DNA from: Cohnella pontilimi
Lineage (GTDB): Bacteria > Bacillota > Bacilli > Paenibacillales > Paenibacillaceae
Assembly: GCF_005049045.1 (NCBI RefSeq)
Contig: NZ_SUPK01000006.1
Location: 248,001-312,000, forward strand
Reading direction: 5' to 3'
DNA: 64,000 nucleotides
The notes under the pieces: generated by a model
Told to the model about the DNA's origin: nothing
Seen by the model: only the letters and a program-made list of their open reading frames with translations
The model's database searches: none
Part shown: positions 42,234 through 54,560 of the stretch, piece by piece
Layout: each line of letters starts with the position of its first letter
Position numbering within the stretch: position 1 is the stretch's first letter
Position numbers and translations under genes: made by a program

Positions 42234-43628
42234 TTAACCGATCGAGCCTTCCATCTCGAACTTGATGAGACGGTTCATCTCGACGGCATATTCCATCGGC
42301 AGTTCTTTGGTGAACGGCTCGATGAAGCCCATGACGATCATCTGGGTCGCTTCCGCTTCCGAGAGACCGCGGCTCATCAAGTAGAAGAGCTGGTCTTCGG
42401 ACACTTTGGAAACGGTCGCTTCGTGCTCTAGCGTGATGTTGTCGTTCATGATCTCGTTATACGGGATCGTATCGCTCGTCGACTGGTTGTCGAGAATGAG
42501 CGTGTCGCACTTGATGTTCGCTTTCGCGCCTTCGGCTTGACGGCCGAAGCTGGCGAGTCCGCGATACGTCACTTTCCCGCCGTGTTTGGAGATCGACTTC
42601 GACACGATCGTCGATGTCGTATCCGGAGCGAGGTGGATCATCTTCGCGCCTGCGTCTTGGTGCTGGCCTTTGCCCGCAACGGCAATGGAGAGAACCATGC
42701 CTTTGGCGCCGCGGCCTTTAAGGATGACCGCCGGATATTTCATCGTCAGCTTGGAGCCGATGTTGCCGTCGACCCATTCCATCGTGGCGTTCTCTTCGGC
42801 AACGGCACGTTTGGTGACGAGGTTGTAAATGTTCGGCGCCCAGTTCTGGATCGTGGTGTAACGGACGCGGGCGCCCTTCTTCGCGATGATCTCAACCACT
42901 GCGCTGTGGAGCGAGTTGGTGCTGTAAATCGGAGCCGTACAGCCTTCGACGTAATGCACCATGCTGCCTTCGTCGGCGATGATGAGCGTACGCTCGAACT
43001 GGCCCATGTTCTCGGAGTTAATGCGGAAGTACGCTTGCAGCGGAACTTCGCATTTCACACCTTTCGGAACGTAGATAAAACTGCCGCCAGACCATACGGC
43101 ACTGTTCAAAGCGGCGAACTTGTTGTCGGCCGGAGGCACCACGGTTGCGAAGTGCTCCCTGAAAATTTCAGGGTGCTCTCGAAGCGCTGTATCGGTGTCC
43201 ATGAAGATGACACCCTGCTTCTCGAGATCTTCCTGCATACTGTGGTAAACCACCTCGGACTCGTACTGGGCGGATACGCCGGCCAGGAACTTTTGCTCCG
43301 CTTCCGGAATTCCGAGTTTGTCGAAGGTGGCCTTGATTTCTTCCGGCACTTCTTCCCACGTCTTGCCTTGTTTCTCCGAAGGTTTCACGTAGTACTGAAT
43401 GTCTTCAAAATCAAGATCATCCATGTTGCCGCCCCATTTGGGCATATCCATCTTCTTGAATTGCGCCAGCGACTTCAGACGGAAATTGAGCATCCACTCC
43501 GGTTCGCCTTTCATCTCGGAAATCGTACGGACGATTTCTTCGGTCAAGCCTTTGCCGGACTGGAATATCGCTTTATGCTCGTCTCGGAAGCCGTATTTGT
43601 ACTCTTCGAGTTCGATTTGCTTCGCCAT
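42234..43628 (-). CDS. sufB: Fe-S cluster scaffold protein SufB
   Basis: 464 residues, core of the SufBCD scaffold on which iron-sulfur clusters are built. Typical stretches are [86 protein letters not shown] and a C-terminal [26 protein letters not shown]. The conserved Cys/Glu/His of the cluster site lie in the beta-helix part. Last gene of sufCDSUB, 29 nt behind sufU. GGGAGGG lies upstream of the ATG. Confidence 0.96.
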   Translation of the reverse strand: MAKQIELEEYKYGFRDEHKAIFQSGKGLTEEIVRTISEMKGEPEWMLNFRLKSLAQFKKMDMPKWGGNMDDLDFEDIQYYVKPSEKQGKTWEEVPEEIKATFDKLGIPEAEQKFLAGVSAQYESEVVYHSMQEDLEKQGVIFMDTDTALREHPEIFREHFATVVPPADNKFAALNSAVWSGGSFIYVPKGVKCEVPLQAYFRINSENMGQFERTLIIADEGSMVHYVEGCTAPIYSTNSLHSAVVEIIAKKGARVRYTTIQNWAPNIYNLVTKRAVAEENATMEWVDGNIGSKLTMKYPAVILKGRGAKGMVLSIAVAGKGQHQDAGAKMIHLAPDTTSTIVSKSISKHGGKVTYRGLASFGRQAEGAKANIKCDTLILDNQSTSDTIPYNEIMNDNITLEHEATVSKVSEDQLFYLMSRGLSEAEATQMIVMGFIEPFTKELPMEYAVEMNRLIKFEMEGSIG

Positions 43629-43657
43629 AACGGTGATTCCCTCCCTTATTTCTGGGT

Positions 43658-46626
<2,969 letters not shown>

Positions 46627-46650
46627 GTTCGTCTAACCTCCCTTGTCCTC

Positions 46651-47430
46651 TTACGCCTGGCCGACCGTCTCGTCGACGATGCCCAGTTCTTCTTTCACCC
46701 AATCATAGCCTTCCGCCTCAAGACGCTCCGCGAGCTCCGGTCCGCCGGATTTGACGATGCGGCCTTGCATCATGACGTGTACGAAATCCGGTTTCACGTA
46801 GTTCAGCAAACGCTGATAGTGCGTAATGATCAAGAATCCGCGCTCAGGCGAACGCATGGCGTTCACGCCGGCTGCGACAATTTTCAAAGCGTCGATGTCG
46901 AGGCCTGAGTCGATCTCGTCCAACACGACAATTTTCGGATCGAGCATCATCATTTGAAGAATTTCGTTGCGCTTCTTCTCCCCGCCGGAAAAGCCTTCGT
47001 TCAGGTAGCGGTGCATGAACTCAGGGTTCATCTCCAGCTCCTTCATTTTGCCTTCCATTTGACGGACGAACTTGATCAGCGAAATCTCGTTGCCTTCTCC
47101 ACGGCGGGCGTTAATCGCGCTGCGGAGGAAGTCAGCATTGGTGACGCCAGTAATTTCGCTTGGATATTGCATGCCCAGGAACAGTCCGGCGCGGGCACGC
47201 TCGTCCACGCCCATCTCCAGCACGTCTTCCCCGTTAAGGGTAACTTCGCCTTCCGTCACTTCGTATTTCGGGTGCCCCATCAATGCGGAAGCCAAGGTAG
47301 ATTTACCCGTTCCGTTAGGGCCCATAATGGCATGGATTTCCCCGCCTTGAATCTTCAGGTCGATTCCTTTCAGAATCTCTTTCCCTTCGATCTGCGACTT
47401 GAGACCGCGAATTTCGAACTGAGTGGACAT
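46651..47430 (-). CDS. sufC: Fe-S assembly ATPase SufC
   Basis: About 259 residues from the ATG at 47430, with GGAGGTT 8 nt upstream; a 53-residue upstream extension is promoter and leader. An ABC-type ATPase not linked to transport: Walker A GPNGTGKSTLAS, ABC signature LNEGFSGGEKKRNEI, Walker B IVVLDEIDSGLD, and switch His in LIITHYQR. It drives SufB-SufD rearrangement. First gene of sufCDSUB. Confidence 0.96.
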   Translation of the reverse strand: MSTQFEIRGLKSQIEGKEILKGIDLKIQGGEIHAIMGPNGTGKSTLASALMGHPKYEVTEGEVTLNGEDVLEMGVDERARAGLFLGMQYPSEITGVTNADFLRSAINARRGEGNEISLIKFVRQMEGKMKELEMNPEFMHRYLNEGFSGGEKKRNEILQMMMLDPKIVVLDEIDSGLDIDALKIVAAGVNAMRSPERGFLIITHYQRLLNYVKPDFVHVMMQGRIVKSGGPELAERLEAEGYDWVKEELGIVDETVGQA

Positions 47431-47533
47431 AGTTGTAACCTCCATGTTTCGTGGAGATGCGAGCTTTCCCGTGACCTGGACGAAATGAGAATCAGCCCCG
47501 AAGCCGTAAAATGTCGCATCCTTATTTATAATT

Positions 47534-47562
47534 ATTTTAAAGTGATTCTCAGTGATTCTCAA
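47534..47562 (-). promoter_or_regulatory. Promoter of the suf operon with tandem direct repeat
   Basis: Minus strand TTGAGA (47557-47562), 17-nt spacer, TAAAAT (47534-47539). The decamer GAGAATCACT occurs twice in tandem across the -35 and spacer (47541-47560), where a regulator could bind. Confidence 0.55.
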
Positions 47563-47589
47563 CACCAATTTTATGTAAACTGCGTGCAA

Positions 47590-47633
47590 AAAGCAAACCG
47601 GGCCTTTCCCCTCGGAAAGAGGAGGAGGCCCGA
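47590..47633 (-). terminator. Terminator after the DUF1802 gene
   Basis: CGGGCC / GGCCCG outer arms with an inner TTTCC/GGAAA pairing, followed on the minus strand by GGTTTGCTTTTTG. Confidence 0.6.
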
Positions 47634-47651
47634 GTTTTGGGGTACCGGCGT

Positions 47652-48227
47652 TTATCCGCGGATTGCTTGTCTGACCGCTTCTGTCTGAAGATCGAATTGT
47701 TCGTCGGACAAAATAGGTTTCGCTTCAGGAACCGGCATTGGTTCATCGAGACGCAGCCATGATTTGCAGCCGCTGTAGCTCTCCTTCATCGGAATATCGA
47801 CCGGCGCCGCTAATGCGTACATCCGGAGAACCAGCACGTGCAATGGCTTCGTTTTTTTCCACTTCAAGCGTTCTTCGGCATAGTCTTCCGTCCAAATGTG
47901 AAGATCACCCAACCGCTTCAGCGTCTCCGAGTCCGTGATTTCGATATCCTCCACCACCTCGGCGAACGAGGTCACGCGTACCGCTCCCGGATGCCGCGCC
48001 GCCTTGGCTACTGTGTCCGCCAAGACTTCTCCGGCATCCGGTTTGACCAAATGCGGCTTTTGATGCTCATAGGAAGGAAACAAATAAAACCGCGGGCTTT
48101 CCAGCCGAAACTCCCTTGTTTCCTCGGCGATTCCGCCCTTGCGAAGCACGATCACCTGACGCCCTTCCTCGAGCGCCCGCACGGCAACCGCCCATTCCCT
48201 GAGCGCGATCGGCTGCTCTTGATTCAT
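47652..48227 (-). CDS. DUF1802 family protein
   Basis: 191 residues beginning with ALREWAVAVRALEEGRQVIVLRKGGIAEETREF and followed by FYLFPSYEHQKPHLVKP, the signature of DUF1802. These proteins are soluble, of unknown function, and occur in Bacillales, cyanobacteria and archaea. No signal or membrane segment. The C-terminal half has SYSGCKSWLRLDEPM. GGAGCAGC lies before the ATG. It is upstream of, and on the same strand as, the suf operon but separated by a terminator and promoter. Confidence 0.87.
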   Translation of the reverse strand: MNQEQPIALREWAVAVRALEEGRQVIVLRKGGIAEETREFRLESPRFYLFPSYEHQKPHLVKPDAGEVLADTVAKAARHPGAVRVTSFAEVVEDIEITDSETLKRLGDLHIWTEDYAEERLKWKKTKPLHVLVLRMYALAAPVDIPMKESYSGCKSWLRLDEPMPVPEAKPILSDEQFDLQTEAVRQAIRG

Positions 48228-48275
48228 GCTGCTCCGCCCCCTCCAACTCTGTTCGATTATTATAACATAACGGGG

Positions 48276-49613
48276 TTATTGAGGGAGGTTGATCCGCATT
48301 TCCATGTCGGGGGTAAAGGTCAGCGGCACGATCGGCCGGGTTACGAACACGAGCTTACCAGAGGCCGGGAATGGCTCGAACTCCATCATCTGTTCTTTAT
48401 TGTTCAGATTCAACTTAGACAAATGAACGAATTTCGGGTGATTGCCATGCTCATCTTCTACCCAAAACATCTGGGATTGCTGAACGGGATTGGATCCCTC
48501 CGTACGAAAACGTACAACCGTTCGATCTGGAAAATACTGGACTGAGGTAACGAGCAGCCTGCCCGCCTTACCCTGTGGCAAAATAATGGGGTCATCTTGA
48601 GTAGGCAGCCGATTCATCGTTTCACGGGCAGTTACACCGGATGAATACGACGGTGTTCCGTCCGCTACGAAATATAACGGACGAATCGTCAAGTAACGGC
48701 TTCCAGCCGGAACAGGGCTCAAATGAGAAGTATATCTACCGCTGTCTGCTCCAACACCATTTGGATCCCAAAAACCAAAAAAGTCGTAATCGATAACATC
48801 GCCGGTATCCCCCACCAGAAAGTAGCCTATCTGTACGGATTTACTTTTATCAATAACAGCATAGTTGAGGTTCACTTGCGTAGAAACAGGGGAAAGACTA
48901 ACTTTTTCAATTTTCATGGAAAACAGAGAGTTCGTTCTGCTGACATCCGGCTCCATGACCGTGATCTTGGACGTTTTCTCGATCGGTATGGCGAAAGACC
49001 ACTTGCCCGTTTGGATTCCTATTTTCGTTACTTCTAGCGACAGATTGAACGACGCCGGACGATAATTGTAAAGAGTGGTCTCCAGCACGCCTTCATAGTG
49101 TCCGAAGTTGATTTTGCGACTACCGACTTGTACCGCTCCGCTGCCGTCTTTGTCATGCACTGCCATCTGAATCGGGAGTCCATTGACCTTCAATTCATAC
49201 TCCAAATCTCTTCCATCGATGGCATGATCAGAACTCAGCGAGTATTCGATGGACAACCCGAACCCGTCATAAATGATATCCTTGATGGTGAACTCGATGC
49301 CTTGGTCCTTGACGCTCCGCTCATAAGGGCTATCCGGCAGCGGAACAAGAGATCCGATCACCGGCAAGCTTCTCATTTGCGACTGCATTTCCGGCGTGGA
49401 GAAAGAAGCGAATCCCGCAACAGCGCTGCCTAGAACCACCATGGAAGCCACAGCGTATGCCCAACGGCGGATCTTATGCCGCCGACGCATGACCGCTCTG
49501 TCCGGCAACCCCGACAATGTCCGTTCGATGCGTTCCAATACAACCGGCGGTATCGCCGAGATGCGCTGCGGCGCGTTCTCCCGAAGCATCTGATCCATGT
49601 TAACGGAGCTCAT
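48276..49613 (-). CDS. DUF4179 domain membrane protein, likely anti-sigma factor
   Basis: 445 residues. A cytoplasmic N-terminus (1-48, with basic RRRHKIRRW), one membrane segment (about 50-69) and an extracytoplasmic DUF4179 domain (about 75-190, YERSVKDQGIEFTIKDIIYDGFGLSIEYS) followed by an immunoglobulin-like DUF5643-type domain. The gene overlaps the ECF sigma gene by 14 nt, the standard position of its membrane-bound anti-sigma factor. The short cytoplasmic part lacks the usual zinc-type His-Cys motif. GAAGGAGAAATC precedes the ATG. Confidence 0.83.
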   Translation of the reverse strand: MSSVNMDQMLRENAPQRISAIPPVVLERIERTLSGLPDRAVMRRRHKIRRWAYAVASMVVLGSAVAGFASFSTPEMQSQMRSLPVIGSLVPLPDSPYERSVKDQGIEFTIKDIIYDGFGLSIEYSLSSDHAIDGRDLEYELKVNGLPIQMAVHDKDGSGAVQVGSRKINFGHYEGVLETTLYNYRPASFNLSLEVTKIGIQTGKWSFAIPIEKTSKITVMEPDVSRTNSLFSMKIEKVSLSPVSTQVNLNYAVIDKSKSVQIGYFLVGDTGDVIDYDFFGFWDPNGVGADSGRYTSHLSPVPAGSRYLTIRPLYFVADGTPSYSSGVTARETMNRLPTQDDPIILPQGKAGRLLVTSVQYFPDRTVVRFRTEGSNPVQQSQMFWVEDEHGNHPKFVHLSKLNLNNKEQMMEFEPFPASGKLVFVTRPIVPLTFTPDMEMRINLPQ

Positions 49614-50139
49614 ATCCGATTTCTCCTTCCGTCGGTACCTTTAAACTTTTGGCCAGCTGGGCTCTCGCCCGGTGAAGCCTGGATTTGAGCGTGCCTTCCG
49701 ATACGCCGAGAACTTGGGCAATTTCCGCAAGAGACCGATCCGCATAATAATGAAGCTTCACAATCGTCCGCGCCGGCTCCGAGAGACGATCCACCGCGTC
49801 CCGCAAATCGAAATCGGGCTCCGCGGCCGAAACTCCTGACTCCGGCAGTCGATCCGATACAACCGTTCTTTTCCGGCGTCGATAGATTTGTTGACATTCG
49901 CGGATCAAGATCCGAAAAATCCAAGTGCGGAAGTACGCCGGTTCACGCAATTTCGGAAGGCTGCGATACGCGTTCAAGATCGCCTCCTGGATCGCGTCGG
50001 CGCAATCTTCATCTTGGTTCAGCAAAGATTTGGCCATGCCGTACATCTCATGCTGAATGCCTCGTATCAGCCTGCCGAAAGCGTCCCGGTCGCCGGCGCA
50101 CGCCAACTGAACATCCGTATTCCATGCCAATTCCGACAA
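49600..50139 (-). CDS. ECF sigma factor (sigma-70 family)
   Basis: About 179 residues from a TTG at 50139, which has AAAGGAGGGGGAG upstream; an ATG at 50178 has none. Region 2: DRDAFGRLIRGIQHEMYGMAKSLL, DEDCADAIQEAILNAYRSLPKLREPAYFRTWIFRI. Region 4: LSEPARTIVKLHYYADRSLAEIAQVLGVSEGTLKSRLHRARAQL. Group IV sigma factor that would redirect RNA polymerase to an envelope-stress regulon. Co-transcribed with the DUF4179 gene. Its own target promoters are not identified here. Confidence 0.9.
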   Translation of the reverse strand: MSELAWNTDVQLACAGDRDAFGRLIRGIQHEMYGMAKSLLNQDEDCADAIQEAILNAYRSLPKLREPAYFRTWIFRILIRECQQIYRRRKRTVVSDRLPESGVSAAEPDFDLRDAVDRLSEPARTIVKLHYYADRSLAEIAQVLGVSEGTLKSRLHRARAQLAKSLKVPTEGEIGYELR

Positions 50140-50202
50140 GTGCGCTCTCCCCCTCCTTTGGACGAACATTTTTGTCAAATCTATATAGTTAGATGGCGCA
50201 TG

Positions 50203-50231
50203 TTCCCATCCGGTTCCCTGTACGATATAAT
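50203..50231 (+). promoter_or_regulatory. Putative promoter of the cytoplasmic GH13 gene
   Basis: TTCCCA (50203-50208), 17-nt spacer, perfect TATAAT (50226-50231). The -35 matches only 4 of 6. Confidence 0.45.
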
Positions 50232-50273
50232 GAATTTACAATTTGAAGGCCATGCTGTCTTACCTGTCAAGGG

Positions 50274-50316
50274 AAGACACAACCTCGCGCGCGTCATGCC
50301 GGGTTGTGTCTTTTTC
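50274..50316 (+). terminator. Leader terminator (possible attenuator) before the GH13 gene
   Basis: A perfect 11-bp stem AAGACACAACC / GGTTGTGTCTT, GC-rich 17-nt loop, then TTTTTC. It lies between the promoter and the ribosome site (AGAGGAGG, 50323-50330) of the plus-strand GH13 gene. The upstream coding genes point away, so it would cut this transcript. Confidence 0.7.
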
Positions 50317-50341
50317 ATTTTCAGAGGAGGTACGAAATTCC

Positions 50342-52087
50342 GTGTTAAAAGAAGCTATCTACCACCGGCCGAAAAACAACTGGAGTTACGCCTACGACCG
50401 GCAAACGGTACATATCCGGGTCCGCACAAAGCGGAACGACGTGAACCGGGTCACCCTGATTCACGGGGATAAGTACGATTGGCATCGCGCCGGCTCAGAG
50501 CAGGTGGAAATGACAAGATTCGCCCAAGACGCCTTGTTCGATTATTGGCAGGCCGAGGTAAAGCCGAAATATCGCCGGTTGAAATACGGATTTCGGTTCC
50601 ACTCCGGCACGGAAACGTTGTGGCTCAATGAGCAAGGCTTCCATGATCGGGAGCCCGATAGTCCTAATCTGTACTTCGAGTTCCCTTTTCTGAATCCTGC
50701 CGATGTGTTCAAGCCGCCTGCCTGGGTGAAGGACGCCGTGTTTTATCAAATCTTCCCGGAGCGTTTCGCCAACGGGGATCCGTCCAACGACCCGGAGGGC
50801 GTCGTGCCTTGGGGAGGCGTACCTCAATACAACAACTTCTTCGGGGGTGATCTGCAGGGCGTCATCGATCATCTCGATCATTTGCAGGAGCTCGGGATCA
50901 ACGCCATTTATTTCAATCCGCTGTTCCAGGCCACGACGAACCACAAATACGATACGGAAGATTACTTGAAAGTTGACGCTCATTTCGGAACGAACGAGAA
51001 GTTAAAGGAGCTGGTCGACGCCTGCCACGCTCGCGGGATCCGGGTGCTGCTGGATGCCGTGTTCAATCACAGCGGCCGTACGTTCGCTCCATTCGTTGAC
51101 GTGCTGGAAAAAGGCGAAGCCTCCCGGTATGCGGACTGGTTTCATGTGCGGAAGTTTCCGCTGGCGGTTGTCGATGGAGTGCCGACTTACGACGCCTTCG
51201 CGTTCGAGCCCCACATGCCGAAGCTGAATACGGAAAATGAAGAGGTTCAACGTTATTTGCTCGAAGTTGCGCGGTATTGGATCGAAGATATCGGTGTGGA
51301 CGGATGGCGGCTGGATGTGGCGAACGAGGTGGATCATCAGTTCTGGCGGAAATTCCGCGACGTGGTCAAGGCGGCCAATCCGGACGCGTATATTCTCGGC
51401 GAAATATGGCATGATTCGCTTCCTTGGCTGAGCGGCGACCAGTTCGATGCGGTCATGAACTATCCGTTGACGGAAGCGATTCTGGATTACACCGTGAGGG
51501 GTACACGCGACGGGCGGCATTTTGCCGACCTGGCCGGAACGCTCCTGGCCGCTTATCCTCAGCAAGCGATCGAAGCCGCGTTTAACTTGCTGGGCAGTCA
51601 TGATACCCCGCGCTTGCTTACTCTGAGCAAAGGGGATAAGCGGCGGGTGCGGCTGGCATCGGCCATTCAATTCACCATGGCCGGCGCGCCGTGTATTTAT
51701 TACGGCGACGAGATCGGCCTGGACGGCGGCCAAGATCCGGGCTGCCGCAAATGCATGGAGTGGGATGAGGAAAGGCAGGATCGAGAGTTGTTCAAATTTT
51801 TCGCAGAACTTGTACGTTTGCGGCGGGGACATCGCGCTCTGCGGGACGGCAGCTTGGAAATCGTTCACGCGGAACCCGGACGCGCCACGCTAGCCTATAC
51901 TCGGGAAGCGGACGGCGAGCGGTTCTTGGTCGCGCTGAATGCGGGCAAACGCAAAGCGTCCTTGTCCGTCAACGCGCCTCTATCAGACCCACAGATCGTT
52001 TTCGGAGAAGGAGAAGCGAAAGTGCTGGGGCGCAAACTGCACTTTTCGCTGCCGCCTCTCGGCTTCGCGATTATACGGTTGAGTTGA
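50342..52087 (+). CDS. GH13 alpha-glycosidase (neopullulanase / cyclomaltodextrinase type)
   Basis: About 581 residues from the GTG at 50342 (AGAGGAGG 11 nt upstream). An N-terminal beta domain (1-115) typical of neopullulanase-like enzymes precedes the GH13 barrel: [18 protein letters not shown], catalytic Asp in GWRLDVANE, Glu in ILGEIWHDS and Asp in [30 protein letters not shown] is diagnostic of the subfamily. No signal peptide, so it degrades imported maltodextrins or cyclodextrins in the cytoplasm, matching the importer encoded downstream on the other strand. Confidence 0.9.
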   Translation: MLKEAIYHRPKNNWSYAYDRQTVHIRVRTKRNDVNRVTLIHGDKYDWHRAGSEQVEMTRFAQDALFDYWQAEVKPKYRRLKYGFRFHSGTETLWLNEQGFHDREPDSPNLYFEFPFLNPADVFKPPAWVKDAVFYQIFPERFANGDPSNDPEGVVPWGGVPQYNNFFGGDLQGVIDHLDHLQELGINAIYFNPLFQATTNHKYDTEDYLKVDAHFGTNEKLKELVDACHARGIRVLLDAVFNHSGRTFAPFVDVLEKGEASRYADWFHVRKFPLAVVDGVPTYDAFAFEPHMPKLNTENEEVQRYLLEVARYWIEDIGVDGWRLDVANEVDHQFWRKFRDVVKAANPDAYILGEIWHDSLPWLSGDQFDAVMNYPLTEAILDYTVRGTRDGRHFADLAGTLLAAYPQQAIEAAFNLLGSHDTPRLLTLSKGDKRRVRLASAIQFTMAGAPCIYYGDEIGLDGGQDPGCRKCMEWDEERQDRELFKFFAELVRLRRGHRALRDGSLEIVHAEPGRATLAYTREADGERFLVALNAGKRKASLSVNAPLSDPQIVFGEGEAKVLGRKLHFSLPPLGFAIIRLS

Positions 52088-52094
52088 GTGCAAA

Positions 52095-52138
52095 AACCCC
52101 ATGAAACCGGTCGATCCGGTTTCATGGGGTCTCTTTTT
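52095..52138. terminator. Bidirectional terminator between the two GH13 genes
   Basis: ACCCCATGAAACCGG / CCGGTTTCATGGGGT, perfect 15-bp stem with loop TCGAT and T run on the plus side, A run on the minus side. Confidence 0.92.
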
Positions 52139-53730
52139 TATCGATGCAGAACGACCGTCGTATAAGGAGGAAGAGTAAGCTTTCCGTCCTCAAGCTTAGC
52201 GGAACCATCCGTCTTAAAGGCGATTTTGCCGAAAGCCTCAGGCAACTGCTTAGACACCGCGGGCAGCGTGACCGTTTGCGGCTGCCCCGACAAATTGTGC
52301 AGAACCGCGCTCTGTTTTTCTCCCGCGCTTCGCAAATAGGCCATAACCGCCTTATTGTCCACTGCATACTCGCCGATCGAATTGCTTCGCAGCGTTTCGT
52401 CTTGCTGACGCCAGGAGATCAGTGTCCGGTACCGGTTCAGAAGAGACTCAGCATCTCCGTCTTCCGCTTCTACAGAAATCGTTCCGTCACCACGGTATTC
52501 CGCCGGCTCCCAAGTCGTCTCCCCGGCTGAACCCGGTTCTCGCTTCCAAGGGAACGGTTCGCGGATGCGCTCATCCGGCTTGTTTCCGTTCATCCCGAGC
52601 TCTTCGCCGTAATAGACGAACGCGTTTCCGGGCATCGTGAGCAGCATGGAAGCCGCCGTCTTCGCGTGGTCCAGGTTGTTGCCGAGCGCGGTCATGACGC
52701 GCGTCTGATCATGATTGGACAAGAAAGGAGCTTCGACAAACTTGCCGTCCGACGATTTCCGATAAAACTCGTGGACTCGAGATAGCGTGAATCCCAAGTT
52801 AGATGCGCTCTCCGAATGGGCGTCCGCGATTAGGTTGCTTGCCAGATCGAAGTTAAACGCCGAATCCAACGCTTTCAAATAAGGCCCCACTCTAGCTGTC
52901 GCATCCCAGACTTCGCCGACCAGATACACGTCCGGCTTCACCTGCTCTAACGCTTTTCGGAACTCCATCCACCAGTCGACGCTTTTGTCCATCGTTTTCT
53001 TGTTTTTGTCCGTCGACAAGTCCTCGTAGATGTGCTTCGCGGCGTCCAAACGAAACCCGTCGACGCCTTGTTCCAACCAGAACTTGCCGATCCGGATCAT
53101 TTCTTGGCGGACTGCCGGCTCGTCAAAATTCAAATCCGGCATGCCTTCCCAAAAAATGCCGAGATAATGGCTCCCGTTCTCCTCATGCCAGGCTTCCGAC
53201 GCACCTGCGGCACTTGAACCTAAGATGTCGCGCCCCTGGTCCTCCGCCCATACATACCAGTTACGCTTGTCGCTGTTCTTGCCCGAGGCGGAGTCGATAA
53301 ACCAGGGATGCTGCGAACTGGAGTGGTTGATGACCAGGTCCATGATGACCCGGATTCCGCGTTTATGCGCCTCGGCCGTCAGCTTTTTGAAATCTTCCAT
53401 CGTACCGTAAACCGGATTGACGGCCTCATAATCCGTTACATCGTATCCGTGGTAGGAAGGAGACGGTTGAATCGGCATCAACCAAATGCCGTCGACACCC
53501 AGATCATTTCCGCCGGGCTTGCCGTCGTTCAAGTAATCCAGTTTAGCCGTTATTCCGTTGAAGTCTCCGATGCCGTCTCCATTCGAATCGGCGAAGGATC
53601 GAACGAAAATCTCATAAGTCACGTTAGATTTCGCCGATGCTTCTTCGATTTTCGATCCGGAACAAGCGACGAGCATCCCGGCCCATGCCACAATCGTTAA
53701 GACGGAGATGCACCGTTTCACGTTCCTCAT
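52138..53730 (-). CDS. Alpha-amylase family (GH13) lipoprotein
   Basis: 530 residues. Signal peptide with lipobox MLVAC (Cys23) anchors it outside the membrane. GH13 motifs: DLVINHSS, MPDLNFDEP, catalytic Asp in DGFRLDAAKHI, Glu in LVGEVWD and Asp in FLSNHDQTR. FVRSFADSNGDGIGDFNGI and DGIWLMPIQPSPSYHGYDVTDY resemble the oligo-1,6-glucosidase/alpha-amylase branch. It trims starch or dextrins at the surface for the importer with which it is co-transcribed (ATGA overlap with the MalG-like gene). Cleavage specificity cannot be set by eye. Confidence 0.9.
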   Translation of the reverse strand: MRNVKRCISVLTIVAWAGMLVACSGSKIEEASAKSNVTYEIFVRSFADSNGDGIGDFNGITAKLDYLNDGKPGGNDLGVDGIWLMPIQPSPSYHGYDVTDYEAVNPVYGTMEDFKKLTAEAHKRGIRVIMDLVINHSSSQHPWFIDSASGKNSDKRNWYVWAEDQGRDILGSSAAGASEAWHEENGSHYLGIFWEGMPDLNFDEPAVRQEMIRIGKFWLEQGVDGFRLDAAKHIYEDLSTDKNKKTMDKSVDWWMEFRKALEQVKPDVYLVGEVWDATARVGPYLKALDSAFNFDLASNLIADAHSESASNLGFTLSRVHEFYRKSSDGKFVEAPFLSNHDQTRVMTALGNNLDHAKTAASMLLTMPGNAFVYYGEELGMNGNKPDERIREPFPWKREPGSAGETTWEPAEYRGDGTISVEAEDGDAESLLNRYRTLISWRQQDETLRSNSIGEYAVDNKAVMAYLRSAGEKQSAVLHNLSGQPQTVTLPAVSKQLPEAFGKIAFKTDGSAKLEDGKLTLPPYTTVVLHR

Positions 53731-54560
53731 CCTTTGTTCGCACCTGCTGTCAGGCCGTCCACAAGGAACCGCGACGTATACATGAACAAAGCCGTAATCG
53801 GGATGGCGATGAGCACGCAGCCTGCGGCGAATAGCGTGAACTCGGTACTATTATAGCTGTCCACAAGGTTCCATAAGCCTACCGCCAATGTCCATTTTTC
53901 AGGCGTTCTCAAGATGGATCTGGCGAAAATGAAGTCCACCCAGGCGCCGGCAAAAGTCGTCAGCGAAATGTAAGTCAGGATCGGTCTCGATAAGGGAAGG
54001 ATGACGCGGGTAAAAACGGTCATGTGACTGGCCCCGTCGATCCTCGCCGCTTCTTCCAGGCTTTTCGGAATCGTGTCGAAAAACCCTTTGGCGATGAACA
54101 TGCCGAGTGCGGCGCCGGCGGAATATACCAAAATGAGGGCCGCGTGCGTATCCAACAAATTTAATTGTTTGAGAATAACGAAAATGGCCATGATGCTCAG
54201 AAAACCCGGAAACATGCCCAGAATCAGGACGATCGTCAGCATCTGTTTACGGCCTTTGAACCGGAAACGGGAAAAGGCATAAGCCGTCAGCAATTGGAGC
54301 AAGGTTCCCAGCACCATGCTGATCGTGGCCACGTACAGAGTGTTGAGGTACCATTTGGTGTAAGGGATGTAGCGATCCGCCCTGTTGTTCAGGAACAGAT
54401 CTTTATAGTGCTGCAGCGTCCATTTTTCCGGGATGAGGTGGTCGCTGAACAGCGAATTGCCTTCCCGGAAGGAGGACAGGATCGTATAGAGGGCTGGATA
54501 GAAACAGGCTACGCCGATCAGGACGAGCAACACGTAACTGACAATGAGGCGCGGTTTCAT
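53727..54560 (-). CDS. Maltodextrin ABC transporter permease (MalG-like)
   Basis: 277 residues, six membrane segments. The cytoplasmic EAA loop, LEEAARIDGASHMTVFTRVILPLSRP, is the ATPase contact. The periplasmic-side loop after the first helix contains FREGNSLFSDHLIPEKWTLQHYKDLF as in MalG/GanQ. Start and stop overlap its neighbours by ATGA on both sides, so translation is tightly coupled. Second permease of the importer. Confidence 0.9.
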   Translation of the reverse strand: MKPRLIVSYVLLVLIGVACFYPALYTILSSFREGNSLFSDHLIPEKWTLQHYKDLFLNNRADRYIPYTKWYLNTLYVATISMVLGTLLQLLTAYAFSRFRFKGRKQMLTIVLILGMFPGFLSIMAIFVILKQLNLLDTHAALILVYSAGAALGMFIAKGFFDTIPKSLEEAARIDGASHMTVFTRVILPLSRPILTYISLTTFAGAWVDFIFARSILRTPEKWTLAVGLWNLVDSYNSTEFTLFAAGCVLIAIPITALFMYTSRFLVDGLTAGANKG

